Below are positions 1-12,768 of a stretch of 64,000 nucleotides of DNA, one piece after another (the first letter of the stretch is position 1; each line of letters opens with the position of its first letter). Both the position numbers and the translations under genes were made by a program. The notes below the pieces were generated by a model. The model was not told the DNA's origin, did no database searches, and was given only the letters and a program-made list of their open reading frames with translations. The stretch lies in assembly GCF_964204645.1 (NCBI RefSeq), contig NC_134026.1, positions 8,567,450 to 8,631,449 on the forward strand, given 5' to 3'. This DNA comes from Tubulanus polymorphus (lineage: Eukaryota > Nemertea > Palaeonemertea > Tubulaniformes > Tubulanidae).

Positions 1-1449
1 GAGGGGTTTCGTTTATTATCAGAATGATTATCGCAAAAAGGTCTACGCACCGAGTACCCCCGAGAAAACAAGTATTTACAGGGGAATTAATACTCGTAGG
101 TCACCGTGATTTAATTAGAATGCATCTCTTCACTGAGTTGTATATCTCGGTTATTCGCGAAACTAGTAATCCTAGCTAATACAGAAAATCGTAGTAGTTC
201 GTACGGATTTACTATTTTATAGTGAGCGGATAGAAAACAGCTGAGTGTACATGCCGAGCTACCAAACAAGGTACAGCATGAAAAAAAAATGATCTCCTAA
301 TAATAGAACCGAACATGCGAACGTGAAAATCAAGCTGTTCTCAGCAAAAACGTGTATATGTTATACGGTGCTTTGTGGTTGAGTAGGTTTCCTCTCAAAA
401 ATTTCAAAATATGCAATGTCCTTCGAGTTGAAGATTACGGTTCTACGATGGACGACGATATCTTTCTTCTACGGACATGCCATGAACTAAACGAAGGTCC
501 GTGGTTCCAGCTCAGAGTACTTAAATCTTGATATTATGTTAGTAACCAAACCATACTTTTGGAAACAGTCAGAATTGTCAAATATTTGAACTAAACTGGC
601 CGATGAATCTGTGGAATTTGCATAGAAGCTAGTAAATGGTATGGTATATATTTAAGGTATTTTTCACGAACTGGCCCACTAGACTTATATATGGACTGAA
701 CTGGGATTCGATTTACGATTTAACTGAAGTTGGAGTATAGATGGTACATATCTTCGAAGTGGTTACATGATGTGGCCCACGTCCTGGCAATGTGCCCGTA
801 AGTTGAAAAATGTAATTTAGTTATAATTCATTTGATGACAGTCATCGAGAATTTGCTTATGTATAACCAACAGAATTAATACTGATTGATTTGAACCTAT
901 GCCCTTTATTTAAGAAAAAGTAAGTCGACCAGTTTTGAACTGTTCAATTTTCAAACGTTTTCCAAACTCCCTCTAGAGCCAAGCTAAAGCTAAAATTTTA
1001 AGAGCATCAATGCGTATAAAGACTCCCAAAACTGAAGATCAAATCTAGATAAGCGATGATTCTGAAGAGGATGTTCATGTAAGACATTTCGCTCAAGTGA
1101 AAGGATAAACCACTAACAAACTGCTGACTTACTAGAATAGAAAGAGGGAACTTTTTTCACGCAGCTGTTTTCTATATTTCTTGACTTCTTTTTCGAAAAA
1201 ACCAGATTGCAGAAAACATACGTATCAAATGACTGAAACTGACAAAAACACGATATATCCAGTTTTCAATTGAATTGAGCTAAAGTCGGATCATCTGAGA
1301 TGGCCGAGATAACATCATTCAATATGGAAATGCTCGTGAAAATGCCAGCGTAGAATTTGATTTCACGAGATAAAACTGCAGCAGCGCTTGTGGCAGTTGG
1401 CAATTCCTCCACTGGCAATCGACGGCCCACCAGGTGCGCTAGTATACAG
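1..1449. other. Intergenic, no feature seen
   Basis: AT-rich sequence with no long open frame, no recognisable exon and no clear repeat structure by eye. Confidence 0.5.
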
Positions 1450-1772
1450 TGAGAGGCGAAGAACTACATTTTATTGTTGATTGCACACTATCAGAATTTG
1501 AACTTTTTTGGTACCGTAACCTCAATATCAATATTTCAAAAATTCCAAGATCGCAGTCAGTTAGATTCATTAAAATAGGCTAAGATACACATAGATCCCT
1601 CTAATAGTCCATATATTGTAAATAGTGGATAAGATATATTGTCAGTAACTTTGTTATATTTTGAGAAAAGTTCATATCTTCCGTTTTTTTGTAAATATTA
1701 TTTATACCATGGAAATGGTTGGAGTGTGTAAATAAATTTCTCATTCCTAATTCCTATTGACAAGAACGTTCC
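1450..1772 (+). mobile_element. Probable LINE 3' end with last codons of a reverse transcriptase ORF
   Basis: After an in-frame TAG, about 44 codons stay open (AGAGGCGAAGAACTACAT onward, ending at a TAA near 1581). The peptide contains GEELHFIVDCTLSEFELFWY, which resembles the E-x-HFLxxC segment found after the reverse transcriptase in LINE proteins. About 190 bases downstream is GTGTAAATAAATTTC followed by a short ATTCCTA-type repeat, the usual form of a LINE 3' UTR ending in a simple repeat. The rest of the element is missing, as expected for 5' truncation. The peptide match is short, so the call is tentative. Confidence 0.4.
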
Positions 1773-2164
1773 GCAACTCGAATGTTATTAAATAATCTGT
1801 TTATGATGAAAATATAGTATCATGCTAGTTTGTATCCCTCAGTATTTCAAAATTTGAACTATATATAGTACATTTTTGGCTGAATTTATTGTGGTATTTC
1901 TTTCGTTATGTATAGTACAATTTAACCTCTCGACTATCGAGTGAGGTTTCGCCCCAGAATCCCAGGTCTCTTTGGTGAATTATGACTTGATGAAATTAAA
2001 GTGTACGACTATTGTAATCCGACATTTTGCGTTTCCTTTCGAAAGCTTACCCAATTCCGCTGATATTGGTCGCGAAACACCCCTGAAAACAGTCAATCGT
2101 GGTAGTTTCTGAGCACTTACATATACTTATGCTAACGTGGTAATCATGGCGAGTATTTCTCTAC

Positions 2165-2375
2165 GGATAGAATAGAATAGAATAAAATGGAATGGAATAG
2201 TTTATTTCTCTCTAACCATACATTGGTATCCATAGAGGTTACAAGAATTCATACAATAGAAATTCATAATTTATAAAACTTAAAAACAACAATACAAAAA
2301 TACACATAGAACAGTATAATAATGGAGATAACAGATACGTATACATGTAATATACTTGAGGGAAACGCTCCCCGA
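2165..2375 (-). mobile_element. LINE-like 3' UTR ending in an ATTCT/ATTCC tail
   Basis: Read on the minus strand, the segment ends in AGAGAAATAAACTATTCC followed by repeated ATTCC and ATTCT pentamers, that is, a polyadenylation signal followed by a short tandem tail. This is typical of the 3' end of CR1/L2-type non-LTR elements. No coding part remains. Confidence 0.45.
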
Positions 2376-3885
2376 GTGGCGCCATCTACACTCATCTACA
2401 CTCACAGCGCCCCCTTTAACCGCAGTAAACGATTATTGAACGCCTAGCAAATACTAGCGCATTTGATAATAGGCCTACGCAGCGACCGTATTCTGGTCAG
2501 TGGTAAAATGGTATATAGTTACCCTTCCGAATTTTCGGTCGTCGGTACGCAAGTGGTTAAGCGAACACCGCTTTAGAAATGCAGCATTATCTTTAATAGA
2601 CGTCATTGGACGTTCGTGTACTAATAATCAATCTAAGGTTCTGGCTCGAATCCTGGTGACGAAGGTTCTCTCGCCCCCGTAAATGGGAAAACCCTTGAAC
2701 TTCCCTGAGGCTATACGTAGCGTTTGTCTACAAAATGATAATATTCCCCCATCTAATGGATCTTTTTAACATATTCAAGTACCGGGGTGGTACAAAGAAA
2801 ATTACATTTGCAGCAAAAACTGTCTATTTGAACAGCCAAAAAGAAATACATTCTATACGAATCAAATCCTAATTTCAAATGCCTTCGGGCATGGTTACGA
2901 CAAAAGGTTGAAACCAACATGCATAACATTTCCAATAGACCGATTCCAAAGATTGATCTTTCTATACTTAATCAAATGCATTTTTCACGTAGTGTCAGTG
3001 TATCTTGGTTACAAGTACAATTACGATTGGAATTAAAGATACGAAAATTCGAGTCGTTAGTGTGACTCAAAAATCTAGTATCAAAGGATAGAAGTAAAGT
3101 AGAATGTGGCATGTAGCCTATGGCCCAATTCTATCTTCCTGGCTTATCAGAGTGCTCCATGTGATCACGAACAACAGGGCTAAAACTATTTCACTTTTCG
3201 ACCGCCGATCACACAAAATGTACTTCGATTTCCGAATCAAACCTCCTGTTTCGCTCTCGGCAGGCGTGGAGGGTTTTGTATGGAATACCAAATCAAAACA
3301 AATCAAACGAAATCTACCAATCAAATATGTAACAGGGTAAATCCTTATTTTAAGATCACAACTATTTCACGGACAGTATAAACCCAGCCACGAACGTTTA
3401 AACTAGATGTGACTTTAGTTTATACGTCCACGACCCAGCTAATCCTTGTAAGCATGTACATGTAAGTTTGTACATGCCTAACTTTGAGTCGCATCTTTTT
3501 ACTAAGGTATAGACTGAAGTCTCCTATTACTCATCGTATTATATAACGGTAATAATTTCGAAAGATACAGTAAGAAAGTCCTACACACTTGAAAATCGCT
3601 CATAGTAACTAGCAGTGATTATCATTTGGGTTCACCCAGTCCTGGCAGTGGTTGTCTCCAGAGAAATCTCCGTCGCTCTGCGATAGTGTAACCTTGGAGT
3701 TATCATTTCAAATGATTACTCCAAGGTGTAACCAACTGTGGAACATCAGACACTAAGGTTCTTGGTGAAAATATGGGCTGCATAAACATTCGACTATTAA
3801 TATCTTCACTATTGATTAATGATAAATGATTTATTTTCTCCACAAAAAATATATAATATATAATAGAATTTTATTTTTTCTTTTT
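2376..3885. other. Intergenic, no feature seen
   Basis: No supported gene. Short open frames on both strands lack splice context and resemblance to any family I know. Confidence 0.4.
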
Positions 3886-4048
3886 GAATTGTAATAATCG
3901 TACAAAGTAATACAAATACAAAAGTTCAAGATGGAGGGAAACGTGAAGAAACTTGTTAAGGTTTATATGATGTTCATGCCACCCTCGTACACCGAATCAC
4001 ATTCTCTTTCACACCACATTCACACAGAAAATATTTAAGTGCCAGGTG
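3886..4048 (-). mobile_element. 5'-truncated copy of the 3' UTR of the LINE at 7127-8349
   Basis: This segment matches 7127-7290 nearly base for base, including AATCGTACAAAGTAATACAA, TCAAGATGGAGGGAAAC and CATGCCACCCTCGTACAC. At 7127-7290 the block lies just beyond the end of a minus-strand reverse transcriptase frame, so it is best read as that element's 3' UTR. Only this terminal part was copied here, as expected for incomplete reverse transcription. Confidence 0.65.
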
Positions 4049-4287
4049 ACTTTTATAATTAACAAAATATGTAAGATAATTGATTTACAATATGGAATTC
4101 TAATACTAATTCTCCAAAATATCACTGCTGTCAATGTTGTTGCGTTCGAAAACCCGAGAATCCCAAGCGCATATCAACATTCCATTTTCTTTAAAATGGT
4201 GTATATATTAAGTCTATCAAGCAAGAAAGAGACCGCAGAGCTAATTTACATCGAATCAAAACTTATGTTTCAAAAAAGATTGAAGAT

Positions 4288-4372
4288 TATGGCAACAATG
4301 GCGACCTCGGGTGACCGCCACAATAAAAATGGCGCCTAGAAACTGGAAACTTCTTTATTGTAGATTTTTATT
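4288..4372 (+). repeat. Dispersed repeat, inverted copy at 12690-12768
   Basis: The stretch GGCAACAATGGCGACCTCG, then GACCGCCACAA, ATGGCGCC and CTGGAAACTTCTTTATT recurs in the reverse complement near 12690-12768 with a few substitutions. The source element is not recognised. Confidence 0.6.
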
Positions 4373-4599
4373 CGGCAATTTTATTTAACCGAGTTTGTTA
4401 CAATCATCACTGTTTCAATCTCTGTTACAATCTCTGTAAACGTGAATAAAATAGTCATATCGTTAAAATGTAGGCGTCAACCTGGGTTCACGTTCCCAAG
4501 AAGAAATGACGAATGGACATTCTCCTATTCATTTTGCAAATGAATCAAATATTTAGACTCGAGGAACTGATCTATCATGTATAGTAAATCGTATTGTAT

Positions 4600-5060
4600 T
4601 CGCGGCAATAAAACGAGGCGGTCTTTAGAGGGTGGCGCGCGCGGTGCCGCTGCCGCATCCGACTGTATCATATCTAGAATGTACCACGCGCGGGCCCTTT
4701 TACCCCGCACTCATCTATCAAACGCGCGAACATGCTCAAACGCCAGTCGCCGAGAATGATGAGTTATTCCTGTGGGGGACACGTAGATTTCGCGATTTAA
4801 TTGATGAGCAACAAAAATTAATGACTGCTGCGCATTTTGACACATCGCAGAGCGCGTATTTTCAACGATATAATACAACGCGATATTAAAGCCTCGCGAT
4901 TAAGAGCCCCGTTTTTAGTTCTTCCACCCGGCGCGTATTTCGAAATCTGCATAATTTCGACATCGATTTTGCAAAAATGGATTTCGCAATTTTTGGAAAC
5001 TAGATATATGAGCGCGTTTGAACTTGGGAATGCTTGTTTGCCGCGCGCGCGCAACCCTGT
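4600..5060. other. CpG-rich segment in a gene-poor region
   Basis: A local rise in CpG, with runs such as GGCGCGCGCGGTGCCGC and CCGCGCGCGCGCAACC, against an AT-rich background. It has no supported coding frame. It could be an unmethylated regulatory island, an unrecognised first exon, or chance composition. Confidence 0.3.
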
Positions 5061-6020
5061 TTGAAAATCTGCATAACTTTTGAATCGCTTATCTCACCCC
5101 CGAGTCTTTTGACAAAACCATCGCTATCGCTTACTGCGATAAATCGAAATAATGAGCTCGGTTGAACTTGAGGGTAATTGTTTAAGCTTCCGTGCTTGGA
5201 AATCTACATAACTTTCCCATCGCTTGTCTGAAGAATTCCTTTCAAAAATATACTGTGAAAGAAATAGATATATGAGTTTATTTGAACTCGTGGGTATTGT
5301 ACGCACAACTGTATTTGAAAATTTCCATAACTATTACATCGATTATCTCACCGACCTTTCAGGAAAAGTTTTCCAATCTTTTATTCTGAAAATTGAAATA
5401 TGGCCTCATCTGAACTCACGGGTATTGTAGAATCAATGGAAGCTAAATTGATGTTAATCACTAGATATAATTTGTTCATCAATTCAACAGACTTTTAAAG
5501 TGCGAAAACTTTGGTAATTCATGAGATTCATGCACAGAACCTTCATCTTTGGTTCAAAGGCCATTAAAAGAGATTAATCATTGAAGTCAAATGTAAAATT
5601 GGTTTTAGAACAAAAAATTAGCTTAGACAGATCTTTTGGATCTAAGGCCATTTTCGAAAGGGCTTTCCCATAATCATCTACACTGCACTATCTCTTCCGA
5701 TCGCCGCGTTGAAAGTGTCAGAAATCTCCTATCGAAAAGAACGTTCCTTCTTCTAGGGCGGAGCATAATCTAAGACGGGCCGGGCGTGTTAATATGAAAT
5801 ACAGGCCTTTCCTGCGACCCCAAAACGCGTCATATTGACCACCAAGAGCACAAGCGGCTTACTGGAGTAAAAAGCCATGACCAAACGCGAGAAATCCCAC
5901 AATAATTAAGCCAAAAATGCAAAGTTCTTAAATAGAAATGTGTTTATATTTGAGCGACGTTTCGGCTAAAACTATTAGCCTACATCAGGCGTACTGATTA
6001 CTGAATCAGAATGGATTGAC

Positions 6021-6095
6021 AATATATTTATACAGGAATGTAACAAAGCAACTAAGTGAGTGATTGTTACATTCCTGCATAGATATTGTGTATCA
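6021..6095. repeat. Hairpin (inverted repeat)
   Basis: GACAATATATTTATACAGG followed by AATGTAAC pairs with GTTACATT, CCTGCATAGATATTGTG across a loop of about 20 bases. It lies just downstream of GAGCGACGTTTCGGC, a word that looks repeat-derived. Probably a small MITE-like element. Confidence 0.45.
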
Positions 6096-6369
6096 TACTG
6101 AAAAAGTCATGACCATTGACTGACGCAAAAATAAATGGTATATATATATACATATATGAATATCTTTTTGAATGTCGGCCTTGATGTTTTTGAACAATTG
6201 ATTACAGCAGCAGTTATTTATAAATTATAAATATACTAGACAATCCGAGTCCCATCTATATATGTATATATGTATATATGAAATCACGGCCCCGGACGTA
6301 GATTGATCACGATCCTTAAACGCGACAGTATATAACGTTGATTTCACGCTTCGATGCATCGAGATAAGA

Positions 6370-6580
6370 CGATATTCTTCCTCGTGGTCATGAATCAAAC
6401 ATCGGCGCGCGCTGAAAATCATCCGCCGCAACGTGAATTTACAATATTTCACGCGGGGCGGCCGAGGACGGGGAGAAAAACGCGCGCTCCCGAGCGAGAG
6501 TTTAATCCGCTATACGGGATCTCGCCAAGTGAACCGTGCTCGTCGCTCGGATGTCCGTATCATCGTCGAAGATGAAAGTT
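6370..6580. other. CpG-rich segment
   Basis: Dense CpG with GCGCGC runs and a purine-rich GGGGAGAAAAACGCGCGC stretch. The 73-codon frame across it has no recognisable family or splice context. A regulatory role is possible but is inference only. Confidence 0.25.
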
Positions 6581-7126
6581 TCTAGAATCATTTTTCGACG
6601 TTGAAAACGAGAAAAAAAATATCATATACTTCATACGTAACAGACAGCCCGGGTGAAACGATATTCTAAAATCGTATACGCTTCAAGAGCCGCAAAGTCA
6701 TATTCATTCATTCAGCATCGCCCACTTATTCAGCGCTGCCGTTGCTATGCATTGGACTTTAGAGCAACTGGCCCCAGAATGCCAAATTTTCTTTTCTTAC
6801 GAGGAACCACCAGATACAACGCCAGAAAGCGTGCATAACAATAAGGACAACTCGATCAAAATCAGCTCATTGTACTACTTTCAGTATAGATTTTTTATCC
6901 TCTCAGATGAAAAATTGGCCAAATCACATATGAATCTCATTTTCAAATGAGTAAATAAATGTAATTAAAACGAACGTATTGGCGTTTCAAAATAACACTT
7001 ACATTTGGGGATTTTCGTGTTCATTTTGTAATTAGATATATTTCATGACCCTTATTTTCATGTCTTATCAATAATGATTTTGAGTGGATGTATATATGAT
7101 ATATAATTTCATTTTTCCATTTTGAA

Positions 7127-8349
7127 TTATAATAATCGTACAAAGTAATACAAATACAAAAATTCAAGATGGAGGGAAACATGAAGAAACCTGTGAAGGT
7201 TTATATGATGTTCATGCCACCCTCGTACACCCAATCACACTCTCTTTCACACCACATTCACACCGAAAATATATAAGTGCCAGATGGCAGAGACTGGCAA
7301 AGTTATCGAAACATTAATTGACGAGATACTGTTTAAGAGAACGTTTAAAAACTGGAGGGGATACTGATCCAATGATCTTCAGTGAGTAAGGCAAGTTATT
7401 TCAAGTTAAAGGGGCTGACACTTTTAATGAAAATTTCTTTCGATTGGTTCTAAATTGTTCGTTCTACTTTGAATGCATGACGGTTTCGAATATGATGATG
7501 GTGAAAGTCAGAATTTAATGAAAAATAATCTGAAAACGAGTTAGGCAGTAGTGAATTCTTATATCTAAATATGAAAAAGCACAATTGAAATTTCGTCATT
7601 GCTCGAAAAGTAAGGATACCTAAGTTTTTGAAGATGGGGGCTGTATGATCTAAGAAGGCAACCTTTGATATAACCCTGATCGCACGCTTTTGAAGTAGGA
7701 TTATTGGCCTGATTTTCGATTCGTAGTTATTGCCCCAGATAAAATTGCAGTATTGGTGATACGGGTAAACAAAACTATAGTATAAGGTTTCCATCACTAA
7801 AACTGGCAATCGTCTTTTAACTCTATTTAAAACACCAATACTACGATATATCTTTTTACAGACAAATGATATGTGGTCAGACCACGTCAGTTTACTATCA
7901 ATATATAAACCAAGAAATTTTGTGGAATGAACTTGCGTTATTGGGACATTTCCAATTTTTATAGCACAAGGGGTACCCTTGAAATTTCCGAAAATCATAA
8001 AATGACATTTTTTAAGGTTTAGAGACAATTTGTTAACTTGAAACCATATTCGAAGTTTGATGAGTTCATTGTTTATCAGTTGGAATATCTTCTTATGATC
8101 TTTTGAATAAGCGAAGCATGTTGTGTCATCTGCTAAAAGGGTGAAGTCAAGGATTTTTGAAGCATTGACACAATCATTTATGTATAATAGATATAAAAGA
8201 GGACCGAGAATAGAACCTTGGGGAACTCCGATAGTTATACTCCTTCTTGACGAATTAACGTTGACGATGTGTTCTACGTCATCCATATTGGAGCTAGCCT
8301 GGTTAGACTGGTTGCCGGTCAATATATTCAAATTCATTTCTTGTTGTTC
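7127..8349 (-). mobile_element. 5'-truncated non-LTR retrotransposon (Jockey/CR1/L2-like)
   Basis: On the minus strand the element runs from a truncated 5' end near 8349 through the reverse transcriptase core to a 3' UTR that ends around 7127 with an AT-rich tail. Its 3' UTR is repeated at 3886-4048. The endonuclease domain and the first part of the reverse transcriptase are absent. The breakpoint at 8349 abuts unrelated sequence. Confidence 0.75.
7450..8349 (-). pseudogene. Decayed LINE reverse transcriptase, C-terminal part
   Basis: The frame contains GVPQGSILGPLLYLLYINDC, which is the conserved GxPQGS..GP block of non-LTR reverse transcriptases. It is followed by LLADDTT at the catalytic motif, where the usual form is FADDT; here A stands at the F/Y position. 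Further on come KLSLNLKKCHFMIF and KFLGLYIDSKLTWSDHI, the thumb-side blocks seen in CR1/L2/Jockey-type elements. The C-terminus is broken: after AFKVE the frame meets a stop near 7450, while another frame continues with RTNRKKFSL, the expected ending, so a single-base frameshift lies near 7462. The N-terminal half is missing through 5' truncation. It cannot be active as it stands. The clade is my estimate from motif style. Confidence 0.85.
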
Positions 8350-8392
8350 ATCATGCACAGAATATGAGAAATGATGGATAGATTCTAATTGA

Positions 8393-8480
8393 ATTTAGTC
8401 GTCCGAATTCAGTGTTGCCACCTGGTGGATCCTTGCTTGCCACAAACCGAATCCTCGATTGCCACAGTCGATGTCATACG
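8393..8480 (+). repeat. Dispersed repeat shared with 41365-41440
   Basis: GGTGGATCC..TTGCTTGCCACAAACCGAATC..GATTGCCAC here parallels GGTGGACCCCTTGATTGCCATAAACGGAATC..AATTGCCAC near 41380. The element type is unknown. Confidence 0.35.
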
Positions 8481-11340
8481 AAGTCTGTTCCGGATTGCCA
8501 TTAGATCAGCTTCTCGATCGAATATTCCTACCTTATATCAGATATCTTTGAGAACGAAACACATTTGCAAGCGTGTATACCCGTCACAAACAATAATCAC
8601 ATTTCGGACGAAATTGTTGTGGAAATATCTTCCGAAACCGCCCCGGGCGAGACTTCGACGTCTGATGACGAGATAATGACGAGATGACATTCTTGACAGC
8701 ATTTTCATCCCGAGATGGACGCAGACGATACGACCAAAGCAAAATCGATGTACAAAAACGAGGCAGAGACACAAAACACGGGATTCTCCAACAGCACCTC
8801 AGGATTAGCGTATGAAAGAGCAAGAACAGTGACCGCCGAGGACAGCGATATGTATAAAACATGACTATTTAAGAAGAAACCTTGAGCCGTACATCAATAC
8901 CGGTATGGTTGTACACCAAAGTTCCTTAATTCCTAAGTTTCGCTAAGACGTTATAAGTAGTTTGTTTCCCAAAACTCTTCATAAATCGTATAAGTTATCA
9001 CTCTGGATACCGGTTTTCGACTGTGTGGTATATAGAGACACAGAAATTATGATTTTTCAAGAAGTTTCAAGTGAACGTACGCCTGAAGATTGAATTTGTA
9101 TTATGAATAACAACGTATTGATATTGATGTTGAACATGTGTATTACAAAGAAAACCATAGAAAATCAATTAGAAAGTCAAAACCTCAGGATACGCAATAT
9201 TGAAAGCCTTATTATCAATGCCTGTATGAATGAAGTCATATAGGTCATTCGTATAGGGTATGTAATGAATGCTAAATATACCTTCTTATTTCATTAATAA
9301 TATTTTATCTTATTTCGTAAAGCCGTCCATTAATGCATTTTTGTAATGACATTTAACTGTCTGGTAGTGATTTCTCTGATCGCACGTGACCACGGTAAAG
9401 CTAAATTTGGTTCGGAGATTCTGCTGTCGCCTTTTCAATATCCTTTATAGCTTACCTTCTCTGAAAGTACGATATGCTAACGGTGTTTGTGTTTTCTATT
9501 ACGTGTAGGTGTTGAAGACGGTGTCCTCACTTATCATTATTGAATGGGAAGATTTTTTCAACGAATCTCTGACATCACAATATATCGGGATATCGCAGAG
9601 ACACTTCAGCGGTTACGTGTAATGACAGGACCAGCTGACCGTGGTAATTCAATTCACGCGATCCCAATACTCTGGAAACTCGAGCAGCCACGGCGTAGTG
9701 GTCGCGGTGGCGACGACCAACGAGTTGATTAGTGTTTATTTCTATCGGTGAACGGCCGAGTGAGCATTCGAAAAAAAATCAGCGTTTACGTGCGCGTATA
9801 ATCTATGTACGGGCGAAAAAATTGATACCTGAACTGACAGGTAAGATGAATAGAAAGCAATCGCGTATAGTAAATACATCAGTCAACCATAGCCGAGTAG
9901 TAAACGATGTAATAATAGATGGCTGAAATGCTCCATTTATCACTCCCCAGTCTCCCCCTCTTGTGCTCTCCACTCTCTCTCATCTTTGGCCGTCATGACG
10001 ACAACAACAAGGTTCTTCGCTACGAACAACAAAAGAAAACACACGTAAAAAGCTGTCGGTTTTAAAAAGGTTGCTGAGGGGGATATTCCTGCGAGCTAAC
10101 TCGTACAAAGCGCGCCAAAAAGATATCCGCTTTTCGTATCCAACATCGCGTTAGATTTCGGAACATCTGCGTTAATGAATTGCGGCGCGAAAAAAGTAAG
10201 ATTGATAGGCATCAGGCCGGCGGGGAGGCTGAGCGCAGAAAAACGCTCCGCTTGATAGAAAGTGATGAATCGTTTAAGCGTTAGTTCGGATCAAAATTAG
10301 ATACCGGGTCCTCACCTTTGCGTGCGGAAAACTATTCATAGATACCTATAGACCGGATTCCCCTTGACCTTCACCAGGTAAACATGTTTACGCATTCTGG
10401 GCAGATGCCAAACAGCAATGATCAACATCGTGAAAAATAGTAATAAGACTTCCTACGTACGCCGTATTCGACTTGATAGTAACCGATCTAAATAACTACA
10501 CTGACGCATTTGAATCGCTGTTTTCTTTTCTAAATTAACTTGTTTTGATGGGGTGCCATACCTCGCATGAGACTTCGAGAATGTCGATTCCCCAAAAGGC
10601 GTTTAACAACAAGATCTTGAATGGTGCAGTTACGGAATTCGAGGTATAGCCCAGCAAACGAACACCACAAATATCAAAACAAATGTTTTTCTGTGCTCTC
10701 GCCAACTGTAAAAGAAAATAAGTTAAGGCGCGACGTCCAAGCGAAAGAAGTGTTTAGAGCAAAAGTTCATATTTAAAATGATTTGAAACGATCGCTGTAC
10801 GTGTATATGGGTTCGTGCGACCAGTCATGCTGCCTTCAGCAATAGTGAACATTTTACGACCACGCATTGCCAGGTCTATTACATCGGAATGTCCATATCT
10901 CGGTAGTATTTACTACGAGGCAGATGTGAGTGGAGTAGAAATAAGTGCTTTTATCAGACAAAACACTACTACGCATAGTAGTTTCAGATGAATCTCGTTC
11001 GCCGATATGGGGCCCGCTATCGTGGAGAAACCGTAATTTATCATTCATAAACCTCCTACGTTCTAGCATATGCTCTTATAAAACGCATGCGAAATCTTCC
11101 CGATAAAAATTTGTGCAAAACTGATTACTCCGAGGATTATCTTTCGATAGCTTACTACTACGTGATATGAAGAGAAAATACTTAAGCGAATTTTGAGGCC
11201 AACGAGAAACACCGATGATTGTCACGAGTCTTTCTTGGTCAATGAAAACCACACCGCTTTAAGTGTTTGCTTTATAGGGATCTTACAACGTCCCTGATTT
11301 TCATTTTTTTAAAGATATGCATAACGAGAGAATCTAAGGC
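8481..11340. other. Gene-poor stretch with a CpG-richer block near 10070-10330
   Basis: No exon is supported. The block at about 10070-10330 is more CpG-rich and less repetitive than its surroundings, which would fit a conserved non-coding element, but the sequence alone cannot show conservation. Confidence 0.3.
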
Positions 11341-11344
11341 TTAG

Positions 11345-11458
11345 AAATGATACCTTGATCTCCTAATCAGTTAGGCCATTTTGTAAACCGCAATAAGATT
11401 TGTAACCAGTTCATTTCTATAGCTGCCGATTCGGTTATGGTTGACTTGATCATGATTT
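11345..11458 (+). repeat. Dispersed repeat, inverted partner at 19363-19478
   Basis: Near-identical words TTGTAAACCGCAATAA, ATTTGTAA, CAGTTCATTTCTATAGCTGCC, GTTATGGTT and GATCATGATTT occur here on the plus strand and at 19363-19478 on the minus strand. Similarity continues more weakly upstream (GATAC..TTG..TCTCC). Source unknown. Confidence 0.65.
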
Positions 11459-11827
11459 AAACAAAGGGGTCAACGTTTAAGCTCAGCAGAAAGAAGAAAC
11501 AAGGTCTCAGTCTACGGCCTAATAGTTTGAGAGATCAAAAATAAAGACTTAGAATGGGCCTACAATTTTTTTTTGTCTGGAAGGTTCTGGACCCTAGGCG
11601 TGTTTTAACTATAAAAAAAACCAAAAGAGAATTAGAATAACTCAACACTCACAGTTCCGAATAAGTACCAACCCAATTTTTAGAAAAACTCGGGGATAAG
11701 TGGAAGAAAGGCATCCGTTCTTTTTATCATCCACACACAAAATAACCAGTTCACAAAATAACTAGGCTCGGCAAAAATCAGATCGCTGATTGCTGATATG
11801 ATGATCACATTCGTACAGAATAGAGAC

Positions 11828-11853
11828 AACCGCCATTTCCTGAATGGCGGTTT
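11828..11853. repeat. Perfect short stem-loop
   Basis: AACCGCCATT, a five-base loop TCCTG, and AATGGCGGTT form a perfect 10-bp stem. It is isolated, with no poly-T run after it, so it is not read as a terminator or a named RNA. Confidence 0.5.
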
Positions 11854-12689
11854 TGATGACTTTGTTCCTATGATATAAACGCACGAGGATTTCTTCATCA
11901 TCTCTCTTCGAACTTTCTCCCGGCGCGCGGCATTTATGCGCATTCGAGGCAATCAGGGCATTGAGCCGCGACAAAAGCTACACGAATTTCATATATGTAT
12001 ATATACATAAGAGCGAGAAAGAAAGAAGACACGAAGATAATCGACTGATTGGGCAATCAAGTATAAATTGTTATATGCGTGTGCGTCGCGGGATGTGCGG
12101 CGACTGATTTGAATTTCGCCATCTCTTGACCATGGCCGACTTATTGCAGACGTCACTACTACAGGATGGTCGATGGAGAATCAGAAAAAAATATGAAATA
12201 CAGAGCAACCAAATTATCCACAAATCAAGTTAGCGACCACGGGAAAGTTCGCGGGTACTGATTTCCCGGGTTTTTTTTTAATAATTCATTTGATTTCACT
12301 CGCCTCTCGTGGTGATGGGGGACCTTAACGCGCCAGTCGCCCGGAGCAGATTAGATACTTGCTAGTCGAGGTGAAATGAAATAAAGTACCCGAGTAACGC
12401 GGGACTTATTAATAATTGCCTCATCGGAGATGGCAACACGATCCAAAAAGATTGATCAAAAATGTTTTTTTTTAAGATTCGCAACCTCATCGTTACTAAA
12501 CACTATTTGTGGCCCATGCGAGACAATATGATTCTGGTAACCATGTTGTAACAGTTCTTTGATCGCGTTTTGTGCGTTAAGTTCTGGAACCAGTTCCTCA
12601 TAAGTTGGTTAAAGATATACCGGAGGATAAATACCACAGCAACAGTGAACTCGTAATTGTTTCTATGTCAACTATCCACTGGTTAATAA

Positions 12690-12768
12690 AGAAGTTTCCA
12701 GGTTCTCGGCGCCATTTTGTGGTGGTCCCTCGAGGTCCCCATTGTTGCGATAATTTTCGCTCATTTTT
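12690..12768 (-). repeat. Dispersed repeat, inverted copy of 4288-4372
   Basis: Read on the minus strand: GCAACAATGGGGACCTCG, GACCACCACAA, AATGGCGCC and CTGGAAACTTCTTTATT, matching the block at 4288-4372. Confidence 0.6.
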
